From: Takakia lepidozioides
Taxonomy: Eukaryota; Streptophyta; Takakiopsida; Takakiales; Takakiaceae
Length of the DNA stretch: 64,000 bases
Assembly: GCA_030704615.1 (NCBI GenBank)
Contig: CM060734.1
Location: 62,824,042-62,888,041, forward strand
Direction of reading: 5' to 3'
Shown: positions 24,398 to 36,890 of the stretch, piece by piece
Numbering within the stretch: position 1 is the first letter of the stretch
Layout of the letters: each line of letters opens with the position of its first letter
Program-made: the position numbers and the translations under genes
Notes under the pieces: model-generated
Database searches by the model: none
Seen by the model: only the letters and a program-made list of their open reading frames with translations
What the model was told of the DNA's origin: nothing

Positions 24398-26165
24398 TGA
24401 AAAGAAAAGTGTAGATGTGAAGTCAACTTTTTGCAGCACAATCTGTTGGGCAATCGATGAACCTAGTATTAAAGTGGTTTCCACTGCACGAGTGAGATTT
24501 TGGCATCATTTGCGACATAATTGGTGTGGTTGCATTTATGTGCAGGTGATGGTTGACACTGTACCGCAGTCGCTACAAAAACAGCTCATGAAGAGGAGAT
24601 GAGTCATCTAGCATACCCAGAAACGGTTACTTTCATTCTAGGCAGTTACATATAGGAACCGCGACAGTCTGTGCATTTTGAAATTATTACTAATAAATCG
24701 GTCTTAGCCTGGCAATCTTTTCATGAAGATAACTGTGTGCACCCCTTATATAGGAGAAGGGTCTCTCTTGAGGCCAGCTTGGGGGGGGGGGCAAAGGGAG
24801 TATTTGTGGTATGCCAGCGTGGCAAGGAACATACGGGGGCTGGAAGGTATAGTGCAATCTTCTGCCCTATAGACGACCTAAAAATGAACTAAGAAAAATA
24901 TCACCGTTCTTTCCGTGTAGGGTCTCGGAGGCTTAGCGCAGAGATTATAGGATCGTGTATCTCATGGTGCGGAGATTCACAGGTTTAAGTCAATGGTTTC
25001 CTTTGAGGGAAAAAGCTGAAAGTTCTGTTGGCTTTCGGCCTTTCATTACCGTCACCTAACATGCGCACATATCACAACCGACACACTTACTTGCCAAGGA
25101 CGAATCTCCGACTTTGAATCTCCGTACATTGTCCTACTTTGTCTTTGCATCTCCCACACATTTGCGTGGTTCTAGGTTGCACCCAAAAATACACTTTTGT
25201 CGGAGATCTGATTGGTCAACCTATCCTTGTTAATGATTGAATCAAGGATATAATATGTCCGTCGGCACATGGGACGGCTGCTTAACAATGGCCGACATAT
25301 CGGTTCGATATGGATGAGATCATTTTTCATCGGTGTGGAGCAGCATCTGCTCATATCCATTCACTTTTCATCCCTTTGCACCTCGACTCCCATATGTCAG
25401 GTGAATGGTGCGAGATATGAAGATTCTGAATTGAACGAACAATATGAAGATGATTTCACCCAGAAGCGAGATTTCAAAGCACCACACCCCACATTATATA
25501 AAGCGGAACTCAACATCTTGGTTGAAAAGAACAAGCCTCCAAGGACAAGAATGGGCTCTCTTGGTTTGGCAATCATAACGGGCAGGTGAGACAGGGCATG
25601 CCACAGCCATCCGAGCCTTGACATGGCCTAAGGTCTTCGACCACTTTTTGTCCATTGACTTGAGCGCTTACCACCCATGCCAAGCTAGCCTTTGGAGTTG
25701 TTAGTCCACAATGCACACAAAGACAGGTGTGGTGATGTGAGTGGTTGGTCAAGGCACCAAATTCAGGGCACCACGCTCACATAAAACAGAAGACAGAACA
25801 TGTACTGAGAGGACCGACCAAGCATACCATATTATTATTATCATCATTAGTGCAACGGAATTGTTGTTCCGTTGAACACTTCCCGACCAACAATGCAACC
25901 AACTTTCCCGGCAACTCTTCATCCTTGGATGCGACGATATTCATCAGTGTGGCTTTCGTCCATTGGGCATTAGCAACTGAAAACCGCAGGTCCGTTTCAT
26001 GGGACCCTCCACGGTGGGTAGGGAGAAATGGCGAGTCAAGGTACGACGCGTGGTGATGAGACATGCCACGCGTTGCCGGCTGTGGTTGCACTTCAACGGA
26101 CGGCGTCGCGTCACGGCTTTGCTCTTCTGTGGGAGCTGCTTTCTCTGTCTCTCTCTCTCTCTCAC

Positions 26166-26200
26166 TGGACGTTAAAGAACCTTTATCTTTATCTTTTATC
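26166..26200 (+). mobile_element. SINE 3' tail matching SINE-1
   Basis: GGACGTTAAAGAACCTTTATC followed by TTTATCTTTTATC matches the tail of the SINE at 1050-1240. The preceding 150 bases do not match the SINE-1 head, so this is either a truncated copy or a different SINE sharing a tail. Confidence 0.5.
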
Positions 26201-26640
26201 TGTCTCTCACAGTAACAAAACAGTTGGGTGTTTGCGACGGGTCGAGAGGGAAGACATTGAATGTCAGATATGTTGATGTTCGTGTTCGCACCTCGGCTCC
26301 CACGCCGCTGCAGCTGGTCCTCTGTTGGGGGACCACAGAATCTCGGGTCCTGGGACCCGCCTCGCAAGCTAATGCACAGGAACCTATTATTAACACTCTG
26401 ACCTGCACGCACTTGTGGCAAATAATTCCATCGCATTGTGCAACAAATGGAGCACACTTCGCTTATCCCACGACTTGAATGCAAGCGTGGGAGCCTTGCC
26501 GGTACGGTAGCCGGGGATGGCCGTACCGGCGATATCCCGGCGTGGCGCACTGTGCAATCCCTACCCGTTGCTCCTCTCTCACCTCATGCGAGCCTGTATT
26601 TGTAGAATAAGGCATCAGGAAATCAGTGGTGCTAGAAGCG

Positions 26641-26760
26641 GCTGGTAGCATGGTGGCTAAGGTGATGTGCAATACAAAGACGAAGTCTCAGGTTCAATTC
26701 GTGGCAGTGGGAAGCACATTGACGGATTGAATGCCACTTTTTAACTTATTTTATCATCTC
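26641..26760 (+). mobile_element. tRNA-derived SINE candidate (SINE-2)
   Basis: A box TAGCATGGTGG (26646-26656) and B box GGTTCAATTC (26691-26700) are spaced like a tRNA promoter, followed by a T-rich 3' region. A single copy is seen in the window. It lacks a full tRNA fold. Confidence 0.5.
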
Positions 26761-27178
26761 CAAAATAATCCTAAGTCCAAGATCATCGCTCCGATGCCCT
26801 GTCCCTCTCAATGTGCCAATTTCCATTGGCTATAGCATACTCTCTAAGTTGTTAGTCCCTATGACCTGCGGGCTGCCGTGCGTGTGCTCCGTGGGGAAGC
26901 TTACCTTGGAGCCAGCGTTTTCTCTAAGAAATTTGGAAAGCAGCACAAGTGGCTACAAAGTTTTGCGAAAAATAGTTGTACATTCTGTGCATCCACTGAA
27001 ATTCATCCACCTTGGTACTTTAATCCATTTATATCATCCATATTTGGCAAATTCATCCATAATTTATTTTTTATTTGGAGCAGTTTGGCGATTTCATCCA
27101 TGAAAAAACAGAGAATTTGTGACAAAATATTCCATTTTATTTCTTGAGGTCGAAATCTGACAAAAGTTCGGTATTCAC

Positions 27179-30151
27179 CAGTGTTGGTATGGTAACCACT
27201 CCAACACCTGCAAGAAAGCAATCCTAGATTAAAACCACATACATTCAAAGCTGGAGACTCAGCCAAAATGCAGAAAAAAAAATAATTTCAGAGTTCACAA
27301 GCCTACCCCTACTCGTCGTTCTCAAACAGCCCTCCCTCCTCAATCAGCTCCTCGTTCTCGTCAACTAGTATGTCCTCATCCTCCAAGAAGTCCTTGAACT
27401 TTCCTGCTTCGACTAGCTTACAATCAACACGGGCATCACTGGGCCAATTTTTGTAAACCATTACCAATTTGTCCAGATTATCCACCCCCAGACGACATCG
27501 TCTAAGATCAGTCAGCACACCTGCCACGGAGAAAATTCTCTCTGTCTCAATCTGAGCACTAGGTATTCCAAGAATTTGACGAGCCAACCACCCAACATTA
27601 GGGAACCTTGTCTCATACTCAAACCACCATTTCATTGGATCCAGTTTCTCCTCATTGTCAACGGGAAAACGTCGGAATAAAGAAAGCTCAGCCTTCAATA
27701 AGCACTCACTGGCCTCCTCAGTGGAGGCAGCCCTACCAAACAATCCATGTGAGGGTAGCTCAGGAGTGGGTGGATGCGGAGCTGTGCCACCTTTAGGGTT
27801 CAAGTGCTCAATCACAGTGATCAATAGTGGCAGCAATACAACTGAATCATATTCTTGCACCAGACGTTCAGCTGACATCCTACCAATGTAATTAGCAATG
27901 CACTGTAAGCCTTTGAACTGTGGATCCAACATTAAGGCTAGCATGTTATGTGCCTTGTTCTCAATGAAATATTCAGCAAATGAAAGAAATGGGCGAAGAA
28001 CCTCTATGATTTGGAGGGCCATGCGAGCATAAAACAACTCTATCTCCGCATCAAAAGATCCATATTGTAAGCGTGGCACATGAGCTGCCTTACTTCACAA
28101 TCTTCCTCATCTCCGTCATGATAGCCAAGCCAGCGAAGAGGGCATCTGAGAGCAGCCAGTAACCCCTTCGCTGGTTTAGAATGCATTGGTGCACTACAGG
28201 TGTCAAAGTGTCATCCACGGCTCTAGCTATGGCCCATGTCCACCCACTGGGAACCCTGGTTTGCAAAGCAGCAGATTGCCGTGTGTAGCAAATATTGATG
28301 GCATTAGCATACGCCAACGTCTCCTGAAACATAATGACTTTCGATGCAAATCTTGTCTTGACAGGGGTCCTAAGTTTTCTTTTGGGCAAGCCTGCATCCA
28401 CACAGGCCTTCTCCCACTCCAACTTGCCCTTACCACTTTTCTTCGTCCAAGTGATGGTTTTTTGCAAGGCTGCCTGAGCCTCTTTCAAGCTCACCTCAAT
28501 CATACTACCACTGACCTTCTCATCATTTGTTGCGTATTGGCATGCCTTAGACATGGCATGACCAAAGCAAGACCCTGGTTAGGGCTTTGACAGCTTCAAA
28601 GGATCACATTTCACCACTGAAGTTAGGGCAGATTGCAAAGTCGCAAGGTTAGCCCCTTCATCCTTTACATAAGCTATCACCTTGTCTGATAGCTTGAATT
28701 GAGCCAGCAGAGCTTTCACTTGGGCTGCAAGAGCAAGTCCAGATGTATCTGGAGCTTCAAAATACCAATTGTAATATGGCATGGACACCAAACCTCGTTG
28801 ATAAAGTTTACCACAAGTGCAAAGGTATTATGTCCTGATCTTGACATCCACAAGTCAAAGGAGCAAGACACGGTGGATGCAGAGGCTATGGCAGGTAAAA
28901 CATATGTGTCCATCGTTTTCTTGAACAAAGCAGGTAGATGGTCTTTCACAAGCTGTTTTCTGCTAGGGAATACAACCTGACCACACTGTCTCATGATTAA
29001 TCTACGGAGCCAGGGATTCTCAACAACTTATAGGGGCATGTACCCTTTACAGACCAGAAGTACCAGATCTTCAATGAACCTCAGCTGGGCAGGATTATCT
29101 TGCCTGTATGGCCTACAACTGCCAAAGAACGAAGTGATAGCACTCGCACTCGGAGGCACAGACTGTCGTTTTTTGGTTTTCTGACGTTTATTGCTACTTT
29201 GATCTACAACCGCTTGCCTATGGGCTTTGTATTTTGCAAGATCAGATCCATGCTCATTAGAGACATTTCTTCATTGCAATTATACCATGATCTGGATTGT
29301 AGTTTACAAAGTTTTTTCTAGTTCTGGTTGAGTTACTAGAGCTGTGAGCATTCTCCACTGAATGACACATAATGCACCTCATCAATTGTGTCTCATTCAT
29401 CTCTACCTTAGCACTTGCATCGTTTAGGACAAAAAACGCCCAACACTCAGAACCTCTATGATATTGGAGCCAAAGTCCTTGATTGGCGACCAAAACTTGC
29501 AAGCGCTGGCGCCACAGAGCCTCCTCCTCGGCAATTCAGTCTTCTTCCGCCTGATCACCAACTTGCAGGACCTCCTCGCTTGTCACGCCTGTCTCCAAGT
29601 CCTCTACATCCTCCCCAGTAGATAGAAACAATGTTTTCAGTCTCACTGATCTCTAATGCATTGAAGAAATCCATCTCCCCTAGCTAACCTTGTCACAAAG
29701 TTGATGTGAATCCCATAAAACAAGCATTCAACACTCAACCGCATGTAACGAGCAACAAATGACCAAGATGCTCAAAGCAATACCTAAATCGGCCTCCTTG
29801 CTTGATGCTGCATTGAAAGCCAACAAACCACCTTCATTGTGATCCCTTCCGTAGCCAAAACCAAAGCAAGAATCTCACAAAATCTGCCGCCATCTCTAGG
29901 CTAAGCGCATTGATACCTGAACGGCGATACCACCAACCGAGTTCCAGCGAAAAAAAAACAAGTAACAACATCAACAAAGGTGAGCCGAGACCAGTCGGCT
30001 AGGGTATCGGCCTCCCCGAAATCCTAATCATACCCTACAGGTAGGTTCCTCTACGCATTTCCTTTTCTCTGGAACCGGCTGGTAGGGGTTCCATACCCGG
30101 GTGCATAACCGGGTTGATACCCGTATTTTTGTACATACCAGACCAACACTG
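27179..30151 (-). mobile_element. Complete hAT DNA transposon with inactive transposase
   Basis: The element is 2,973 bp. Its ends are inverted repeats: left CAGTGTTGGTATGGTA, and right (read inward) CAGTGTTGGTCTGGTA. It is flanked by the 8-bp target duplication GTATTCAC at 27171-27178 and 30152-30159. Both features are diagnostic of the hAT superfamily. The transposase is encoded on the minus strand and fills about 29650 to 27310. Insertion interrupted pre-existing sequence that resumes at 30160. Confidence 0.95.
27309..29502 (-). pseudogene. hAT transposase, frame-broken
   Basis: Four domains appear in order on the minus strand. First is a BED-type zinc finger (about 29450-29260, a C-x2-C pair and downstream His residues). 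Next is the start of the RNase H-like catalytic domain (28994-28716, FDLWMSRSGHNTFALVVNFI). Then comes the middle region (28791-28090, with VKDEGANLATLQSAL and TPVKTRFASKV). Last is the hAT C-terminal dimerisation domain (about 27700-27420, WWFEYETRFPNVGWLARQIL followed by SAQIETERIFSVAG). The frame changes near 28780 and near 28085, and an in-frame TAA lies at 28581-28579. The acidic C-terminus ends at 27309. Introns could explain one of the frame changes, but the in-frame stop makes it inactive as it stands. Confidence 0.9.
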
Positions 30152-30161
30152 GTATTCACCC

Positions 30162-30512
30162 TAGCGATCATGTTGAAAGTGTTTAGATTCACACGAACTC
30201 ATTCCTCCTATTTTTGCTGTCGAGCCTCGCAGGTACTGCATTTTGTATCTGCTGCCAAGGAGATACATCCGTAAGATGCCGGACATATTGATTGCTTGGG
30301 CCTCCCAGAGGTCGGCGTGCTCGATGTACAACGGCAAACAGTTAGTGGAGTACACTCAAGCTCTCAATGAGCAATGCTACTGGTGGCTTGATTGTCCTCC
30401 GAATTTTATTCCCAAAGAGGAGTCGAAAATACATGTGCAGTACATCCGTCTTGGGACAGTGAATGCGGGGCCACTGCCTTCCTATCTCTTGAGAATTGAT
30501 GAGGAGAGTTGA
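30162..30512 (+). CDS. Unidentified open frame beside the hAT element
   Basis: An open plus-strand frame runs from the hAT target duplication to a stop at 30510-30512. It contains segments such as LLPRRYIRKMPDILIAWAS, QALNEQCYWWLDCPPNFI and HVQYIRLGTVNAGPLP. Composition looks protein-like (W, C, P spread evenly) but I do not recognise a family and there is no clear start codon. It could be one exon of a gene whose other parts lie elsewhere or were lost when the hAT element inserted. Confidence 0.3.
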
Positions 30513-31893
30513 TAAAGTTGTTGTGCAACATCTTGAGACTGCAGAGGAGACTTTACAAGCAGAAGAAGAGGACCCAAAAACAGAAGCAGAAGAAGGCAGC
30601 GCGGACGGGGATTGACACATCTCCTAGAGGTGTGACACGGAGGCGACGAGGACAGGCCCAACACGAAGAAAAAAACGTTGTGTCTAGCTGGCTGAACTTA
30701 AGTAAGTTGGATTGGACTGCCATTTTTCAGATTTGGAATGGCATGAAGAACCATAGAGTTGTTCCATTGGATATACATTCCGATTGAATTTGTGTTGTAG
30801 CTTTAATCGTATGTGGACTTCTGGAATATGAAAAGACTTTCATTTCAAGTGTACTAGGGTAGCCTGTGCCGTTGGGCCAAGTGTCCAGTGTCATCTAAGT
30901 CCAAGTGCAATCCCCTATGTATTAAAGTGCGTCTCCTATGTTGAGGCCCAAATGCAACCTCTAGGGTAGCCTTTGCCGTTGGCCCAAGTGTCTAATGTCA
31001 TCCAAGTCTTATCGTTATTTTTCCAAAGAGCCTACGACCAGATTTGAACCGGAGCCTTTCCCCTTTATAGCTCTCCCGGCTAGGCTCCAACCATTGTCCC
31101 AGAATGCCCACTTTGCCATTTTTGCTATTTTTTGTGAATTTCCAGCTACCAAAAGCACTTGGAATTCACATCTCCCACGTCGCATGTCCAAAAATCATGA
31201 GACCAAGCACCCCTCCTCTTGGAGGGCTTTCCGACTGTACCAAGCACCAGGGCCGGGGCCTTCATGACAAAACAAAACAAAACAAAACAAAACAAATAAA
31301 TCGTCTTAATTCATATATTGATTGTCCAGCAACAATTTTTTTATGCTACATACTAGGTACATACTGGCATGCTCGCCGAATGGCCGCCAAAAAGAATGAC
31401 GGGCAAATTTTTTAGGAAACTTGCAAATGCAAGTCTAAGGTGCCCTTCAAAAATAAACAGTATCAACGAGATGGCTCATCAGGACAGTAGGTTGCAATCG
31501 AGAGGGATACTAGGACATCGCAAGGACCTTCAGGAAGTATCAGAGATACAGCTTGGCAGACCTATTACTTACTATAACCTGCCAAGAAAAATGGCAGGCT
31601 GAGAATAGCTGTCCAGAGTGGGTCAGGTCTGGTTAGAACATGCTCAAGTGAATCAATGCTCCTCCGATCCAGGATTTGTACAGCAGGAAAGTAGGTATGT
31701 AACCCAGTGGTTCAGAGTGGCCCGGACCCGCAAGGTGAACTCCGTGAACTCAGCCTTTATCCCCAGAGGTGTGGGGGCCCCACAAATATTTGACCTTGTA
31801 TCGACCTGATCTGGGAACTCAAGATCAGCCCTCACCAAGTGATGATCAGGGCTACTTACATGCACAGGTGTCAAAACAGATCTGTGACCCTCA
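30513..31893. other. Intergenic repeats, including a tRNA-like SINE and a LINE endonuclease scrap
   Basis: On the minus strand, B box GGTTCAAATC (31050-31041) and A-box-like TAGCCGGGAGAG (about 31080) form a SINE-like promoter. The minus-strand translation of about 31860-31720 reads SSPDHHLVRADLEF, which resembles the conserved end of a LINE endonuclease domain. A short (AAAAC)n run lies at about 31268-31296. No gene is supported. Confidence 0.4.
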
Positions 31894-32124
31894 CTGCCCT
31901 CTATTTCGGCAGGCTGCTTAATTAAGAGCCTATATATAGTATGCCTCAACGGCCGTCCCTGTTTCCTCACGACAGGGAGCTGCCTATATATAGTATGCCT
32001 CAAACGGCGTCCCTGTTTCCTCACGACAGGGAGCTACTGCCCTCTATTTCGGCAGGCTGCTTAATTAAGAGCCTATATATAGTATGCCTCAACGGCCGTC
32101 CCTGTTTCCTCACGACAGGGAGCT
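31894..32124 (+). repeat. 88-bp tandem repeat with internal hairpin
   Basis: Two 88-bp units (31894-31981 and 32037-32124) are separated by a 54-bp partial unit (31982-32035). Each contains GCCTATATATAGTATGCCTC and ends with CCCTG, an 11-base loop and CAGGG, which can form a small stem-loop. Units are nearly identical, which implies recent duplication. Confidence 0.9.
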
Positions 32125-33318
32125 TGTCGTGGGAACTTTGCAACCGGTTGAACATCAGGGAGAAGGTAGATCACTATTCCTGTACACGATTGCTTTTGGC
32201 ATTTTTGGTCTGCGAGAAGAACATCCACTACCTAGAACAATCAGTATCTGAGAAACTCGAGAGTTTCAGTACAGGGAGATGTATATCGTGGGAGCCTGCT
32301 AGCATAAAGAGAGAGAAAAAAAGAGTTAAGAAAGATTTACGCTGTTGAAATCTTGAGGAATGTTCAGTGTATTTCAAACCCCGCTCCCGCATTTGAGATA
32401 CTCGAGAGCGAGGATGGAGGTATCATCATTGTTACATGGGATGGTACTTTGGCATCTGATGAATTCAGGCCTTGCACACTGCAGGACCTCAGAGCGCAAA
32501 GCACATCAGGTACTTTGCCAGCCACTCACACATGCAACCCTCAAGGACAGGGCCACACAAATTGCCCTAGCTACTGAATCTGCATGATCCATGGCTCCAG
32601 ATCCCCCCGTAAAAGAAGCAGTCACCTCACCCCCACCCCAAACACTCTCCTTCAGAGGTTCATATTCAACGATTTTTCCCTGTCAATGGAGAAGGACTTG
32701 TCTTACTACGATAGTAGCTGACAAATTGCCCAAAACATAGAAATTAGCATTTATTTTGTGTTTGCATCCAAGCGTCAATTGAGCTTCCTCAGGACGATTG
32801 ATAGCGTTCCATGTCTTCATGAAGGACCGGCAGTCCTCCGTGCCATCCAGAGGTTTGCTCTACTGCACACGCCGTTGATTGATGAGAGACCAAGATAAGA
32901 GACCTGAAAAGTGGTAATACGCAGAACTAGGAGCGCACGAAGTAGCCAAGTTGCACACAGGGTGAACAGTTGTCTGGTTTTCTGCATTGCTGCAGTTGAC
33001 AGCTTTAGCTTGAAGTACTAGACTCAATTTATTGATCATGTGCTGCTCTCTAGTCTTTCAACTGGACAATGTGGTGACGTCCATTTTCCTGTTCAGGTTT
33101 AAGATCAGTCTCAGATGCTCAATCTTAGTGGCCCTAGCATTTACAGTACTGGGATTTACAGTACTTTCGCTTCCTATCGTCAATGACCCGACCTTTACAT
33201 AATCGAGGACGAAAGGAACTGAATATATGAGAGGTGCAGCTCGACAGTGAAGAAGAATTTTGTGCCCGCGCGAGGGCGAGAGAGATGAGTGTGTGTGAGA
33301 GAGAGATTTTTGGTTTCT

Positions 33319-33498
33319 AAAGTTTGATTTGCGTTTTTCCTCGGTTTCTAAAGTAGGAAAGTGAGACATGAATCAGGTAAGTCATGAATAAAAATTACAC
33401 ACACCTAAAAAGTTTGATTTGCGTTTTTTCTCGTTCTTAAAGTAGGAAAGTGAGACATGAATCAGGTAAGTCATGAATAAAAATTACACACACCTAAA
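33319..33498 (+). repeat. 90-bp direct tandem duplication
   Basis: Units 33319-33408 and 33409-33498 differ by a few bases. Each contains ATGAATCAGGTAAGTCATGA, an ATG just before a splice-donor-like sequence. They lie in the intron between the first two recognised GRDP exons, so the donor-like site is probably unused. Confidence 0.9.
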
Positions 33499-36221
33499 CC
33501 CGTTGGCTGGGTCCGAGGCTCTGGCATGATTGATGCCGATGTATGTTTACCAAGTGGTTGCATCTGTGCAGGTATAGGGATTGCTGGATACCTTTGGCTG
33601 CTGAGGCTATGGACTTCGACACGACGCTGGATGACGATTGGGAAAGCAAAGTTCTTCTGCCTCCACTCGACGTGCAATGGTTGTGGCATTGCCATTGTCT
33701 CAGCCCGGTTAGTGGTAACACTCCTTTCAGACATATTACAATAAGATTAGTCAAGATTAGCATAAGTTGAAATGCGTGGGTAATCCTGAAGTCCTTTGAG
33801 TGAAGCTAGCCTCTCAATTTGGACTTGGTATATTATTCGTAGTAACTGTCTCTCCGAGCCATTCTGTCTGCTACCCTATATATTCTGAAAGAATTAGTAA
33901 GGAATGAAAACAGACTCACAAGTAACCTATCTGATCCATCCCTCACGTTTTTTTCCCCGGTGTGAGTGGTTGTCTGTATCGATAGATGGCTTACAGGGAG
34001 TACTGTAAATCAAGATATCAGATGGAAGTAATGTAAATCAAGATATGGACGGGTCATTGATTTTCCTCATCTGCCCGATGCTGCAAGCGAGGCTGTGGCC
34101 CGAGAGAGATGCAAAGCTTTATGGTCTGAGCGTTACCCCAGGGAGCCCTTCGGTATGGTGGCCCAATTGTCTAAGCTTCTAGACAGCGGTAGGGCCGTGG
34201 GCCAGGCGTTTCCTGTTGATGAATCCGCTGGGCTGGAGCTGGGTGAGCTTGTTCATGCTGTTTCCAGGCAAAGCTCCTTCTATTACCAGGTCAGAATCTG
34301 AGAGCACGAGAGAAGTCAATGCAGGTTCACAAATTATTGAGGAGAAGTTTATTTCCTCTAGGATTTTCTTTATCTTAATTTGGTTGAAGAAAAGAGAGCC
34401 CCCCTCCCACCCACCCCCCTCCCCCCCCACAACTGAAGACTCTGCCTGAGAAGCTCACTTAGAAAATTGGAGGATTCCAATGTCTACAGCCTAGTTTGGA
34501 TCTAAATGGTCTTGTACTCTTGGAAAACTTGGCCAACTGGATCTGTCATGTGAGCTTTGACCAATATTGGATATGCCATAATTTACATGCTAATCCGCCC
34601 TTGAACATACTACACCTAAAAGCTTCATCTGGGACCAATGGTATGCAGAATGTACATACATGACCTGCATTAACAGTGCTTTAATCATGTTAACCAGGTG
34701 CAACAATATCTACGACACTGGTTAGATCCAGTGTAATTTTCCTGCCCTGATACTTTCAGAATACAGGTTCACGAAGTATGCTCAGCGCCTGTTACAAACA
34801 TTTCTACCCAACCTTTCTGTGGTCTGTTCAAGCATTTTCCAACACATTCGTATTTCAAGAGTGAGAAGGGGACATGTTACTCAAAAGCTTGAGCCATAAT
34901 AAATCTGGTTAGTTCACCCTGCTTGGTCTCAAGTTATGGCTTACCAGAGGGCGTAGTAACCCTGGCCATAAATTACTGAGCCCGTCCTTAGGGCCCGTCA
35001 TGAGCTAGCCACGCACATACTTCAAGGCTGAATTCTCAAGTCTTTTCCTCCTTTTCTGGGCCCTTTCTGCTCTTCTTCTACTAACCTACAGCTGATGGGT
35101 GGCAGAAATGTTTGACCTACTTAGATGAAGGCCCTTTCTGGCCAATTGCATTACTTCCTTATCATACCTACAGGTGAATTATACTTACTGCCAGTGCTTA
35201 GTTTTATGTACTGATGGAATAAGCTAGTGAAGTGTGGTAACAAAGCTTCAAGCCATAATTAGGCTACATTGTGCCATTCTCGACTTGCTTAACCGGCTTA
35301 TTGAACACCCAAGGAAGCTCCACCCTGTTCTTGCATTTTGTCCATGTCAATAGTACAAGGGGCTCATGGTACATTGGATTTACCTGTCACATCAATAATT
35401 TTTGCCAAACACATACCATGCTTTGGTTGTATAAAGAGAGTGTATCATGATGCAGGTATCGCAACCATACATGTGGGAGGAAGCCTTTTTGCGAGCTGCA
35501 GTGGAGAGATACAAATGTTTTCTGCACATTGTTTTCAAATCCCAGGGAAAAATCCTCTGTGTACCCACCTTTGACATTGATCTCATGTGGCACTCTCATC
35601 AGGTACCAAGTCCTTGAACTCTACATCAACTCTTCTATGAGTCCTAACGTTTTTCTCAGGATTGAGAGGATCATCAAGCATATATGACGCATATTGGTTG
35701 CTGACTCGCGCAATCCTTTGTCCTTTGTCCTATGTGTACCTTGACACAGTGGTGGTGTCTCTCTTTCACCTGATCGTAAGTGGCTATTGTGGTGATGGGG
35801 GGCCTGGTCTAGCTCTCCCCAGTTGCATATGCAAGAGACACAAAAGCCCTTCTAGGCTGTGTGGTAGACCACGATGACACCATGGAGAGAGGTCCAAATA
35901 CCAAGCTTGGAAATGGATTCGAGGATACCACGAGACTATGGGAGAGCACATTTGGCCACCCTTACGAAAGGGCTGGCTCCATGTACCGGGGATCTAAGCC
36001 AGTCAATCTACCAGCTCCCCCTTCAACTGAAGTGATTGAAGGTGATCAACTTATTGAGAGCATCCCAGTGACCTTACCTTGGGACTACCGTATCCCAGAT
36101 GTCAACAGCAAGTTTCGTCTTCTCACTCCACGGCTTGTAGTCCAGGTGGGGTTCCTAACTCTTGACAACTTTTGTGCTGAATTTACATACAAGTGGATGA
36201 GTTTGCATTGACTGAATGGAA

Positions 36222-36890
36222 GGGAAATGAAATGAAATGAAATGAAATGGTGCTTTATAACGTCCGCGGAAAGCTCATAGAGCTTATGGGACAAAATGGA
36301 AGAAAACATGAGAGAGGAAACAAAATCAGAGCCAAAAAAAAAATTATTGCTCGAGTGATTGTCTAAGGGTGAAGGCCTCGTGCAGGTAAGCTGCCAAGCA
36401 TTTCTGATCCTCCTAGTGGAAGACTTCAAGGAGAGATTGGGTTCCACGGAATAGACAGTGGAATCTACCACGGATCTCTAGTATAGAGGACAATAGAAGA
36501 AGAAGTGTTCTTCAGTTTCAATTTACCGGTTGGGAGAACAGAATTGAAATGTGAAATGGTACTCTCTAACGTCCGCTGGAAGCTCAAAGAGCTTATGGGA
36601 CAAGAGGAAGAAAGATACAAGAAAGATAGAGGGGCCACAAGCAGCCCCAAAGCAACTATAGCTCAGGGAATGTCTAAGAGTCAACACTTCATGCAGGTAA
36701 GCTGCCAAACATGTCCAGGGGGAATTCAGGGAGACAAAGAAGGAAAGAAACTTATTTAGCCAGTGGGAAATGAAATTAAATGGTAGTTTATAATGTCTGC
36801 GGAAAGCTCAAAGAGGCTTATGGGACAAGAGAAAGAGAGGAGCCAGAAAGAGAGAGGGGCCCTCCACAAGCAGCCCAAAATCAACTTTTT
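36222..36890 (-). mobile_element. LINE-B fragments, minus orientation, in a GRDP intron
   Basis: Three partial copies (36222-36490, 36540-36720 and 36770-36890) each begin with (GAAAT)n followed by a form of AACGTCCGCGGAAAGCTC and ATGGGACAA on the plus strand. The longest covers the C-terminal coding end of a LINE. They are the reverse complement of the copy at 39425-39790. Confidence 0.8.

Larger units (their letters stand above)
24398..27170. other. Intergenic repeat-rich region between EIPR1-like gene and hAT element
   Basis: This stretch contains SINE-related pieces (26166-26200 and 26641-26740), a possible further tRNA-like segment around 24925-25000 and a run of ten G at about 24780. 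An open minus-strand frame of 257 codons at 25777-26550 overlaps a SINE tail and has no family features, so I do not call it a gene. Confidence 0.5.

Noticed and set aside
25777-26550. Open minus-strand frame of 257 codons
   Set aside because: It overlaps a SINE tail and a CT-rich run (translating to DKDKDK and ERERE), has no domain features, and both strands are equally open. Treated as chance.
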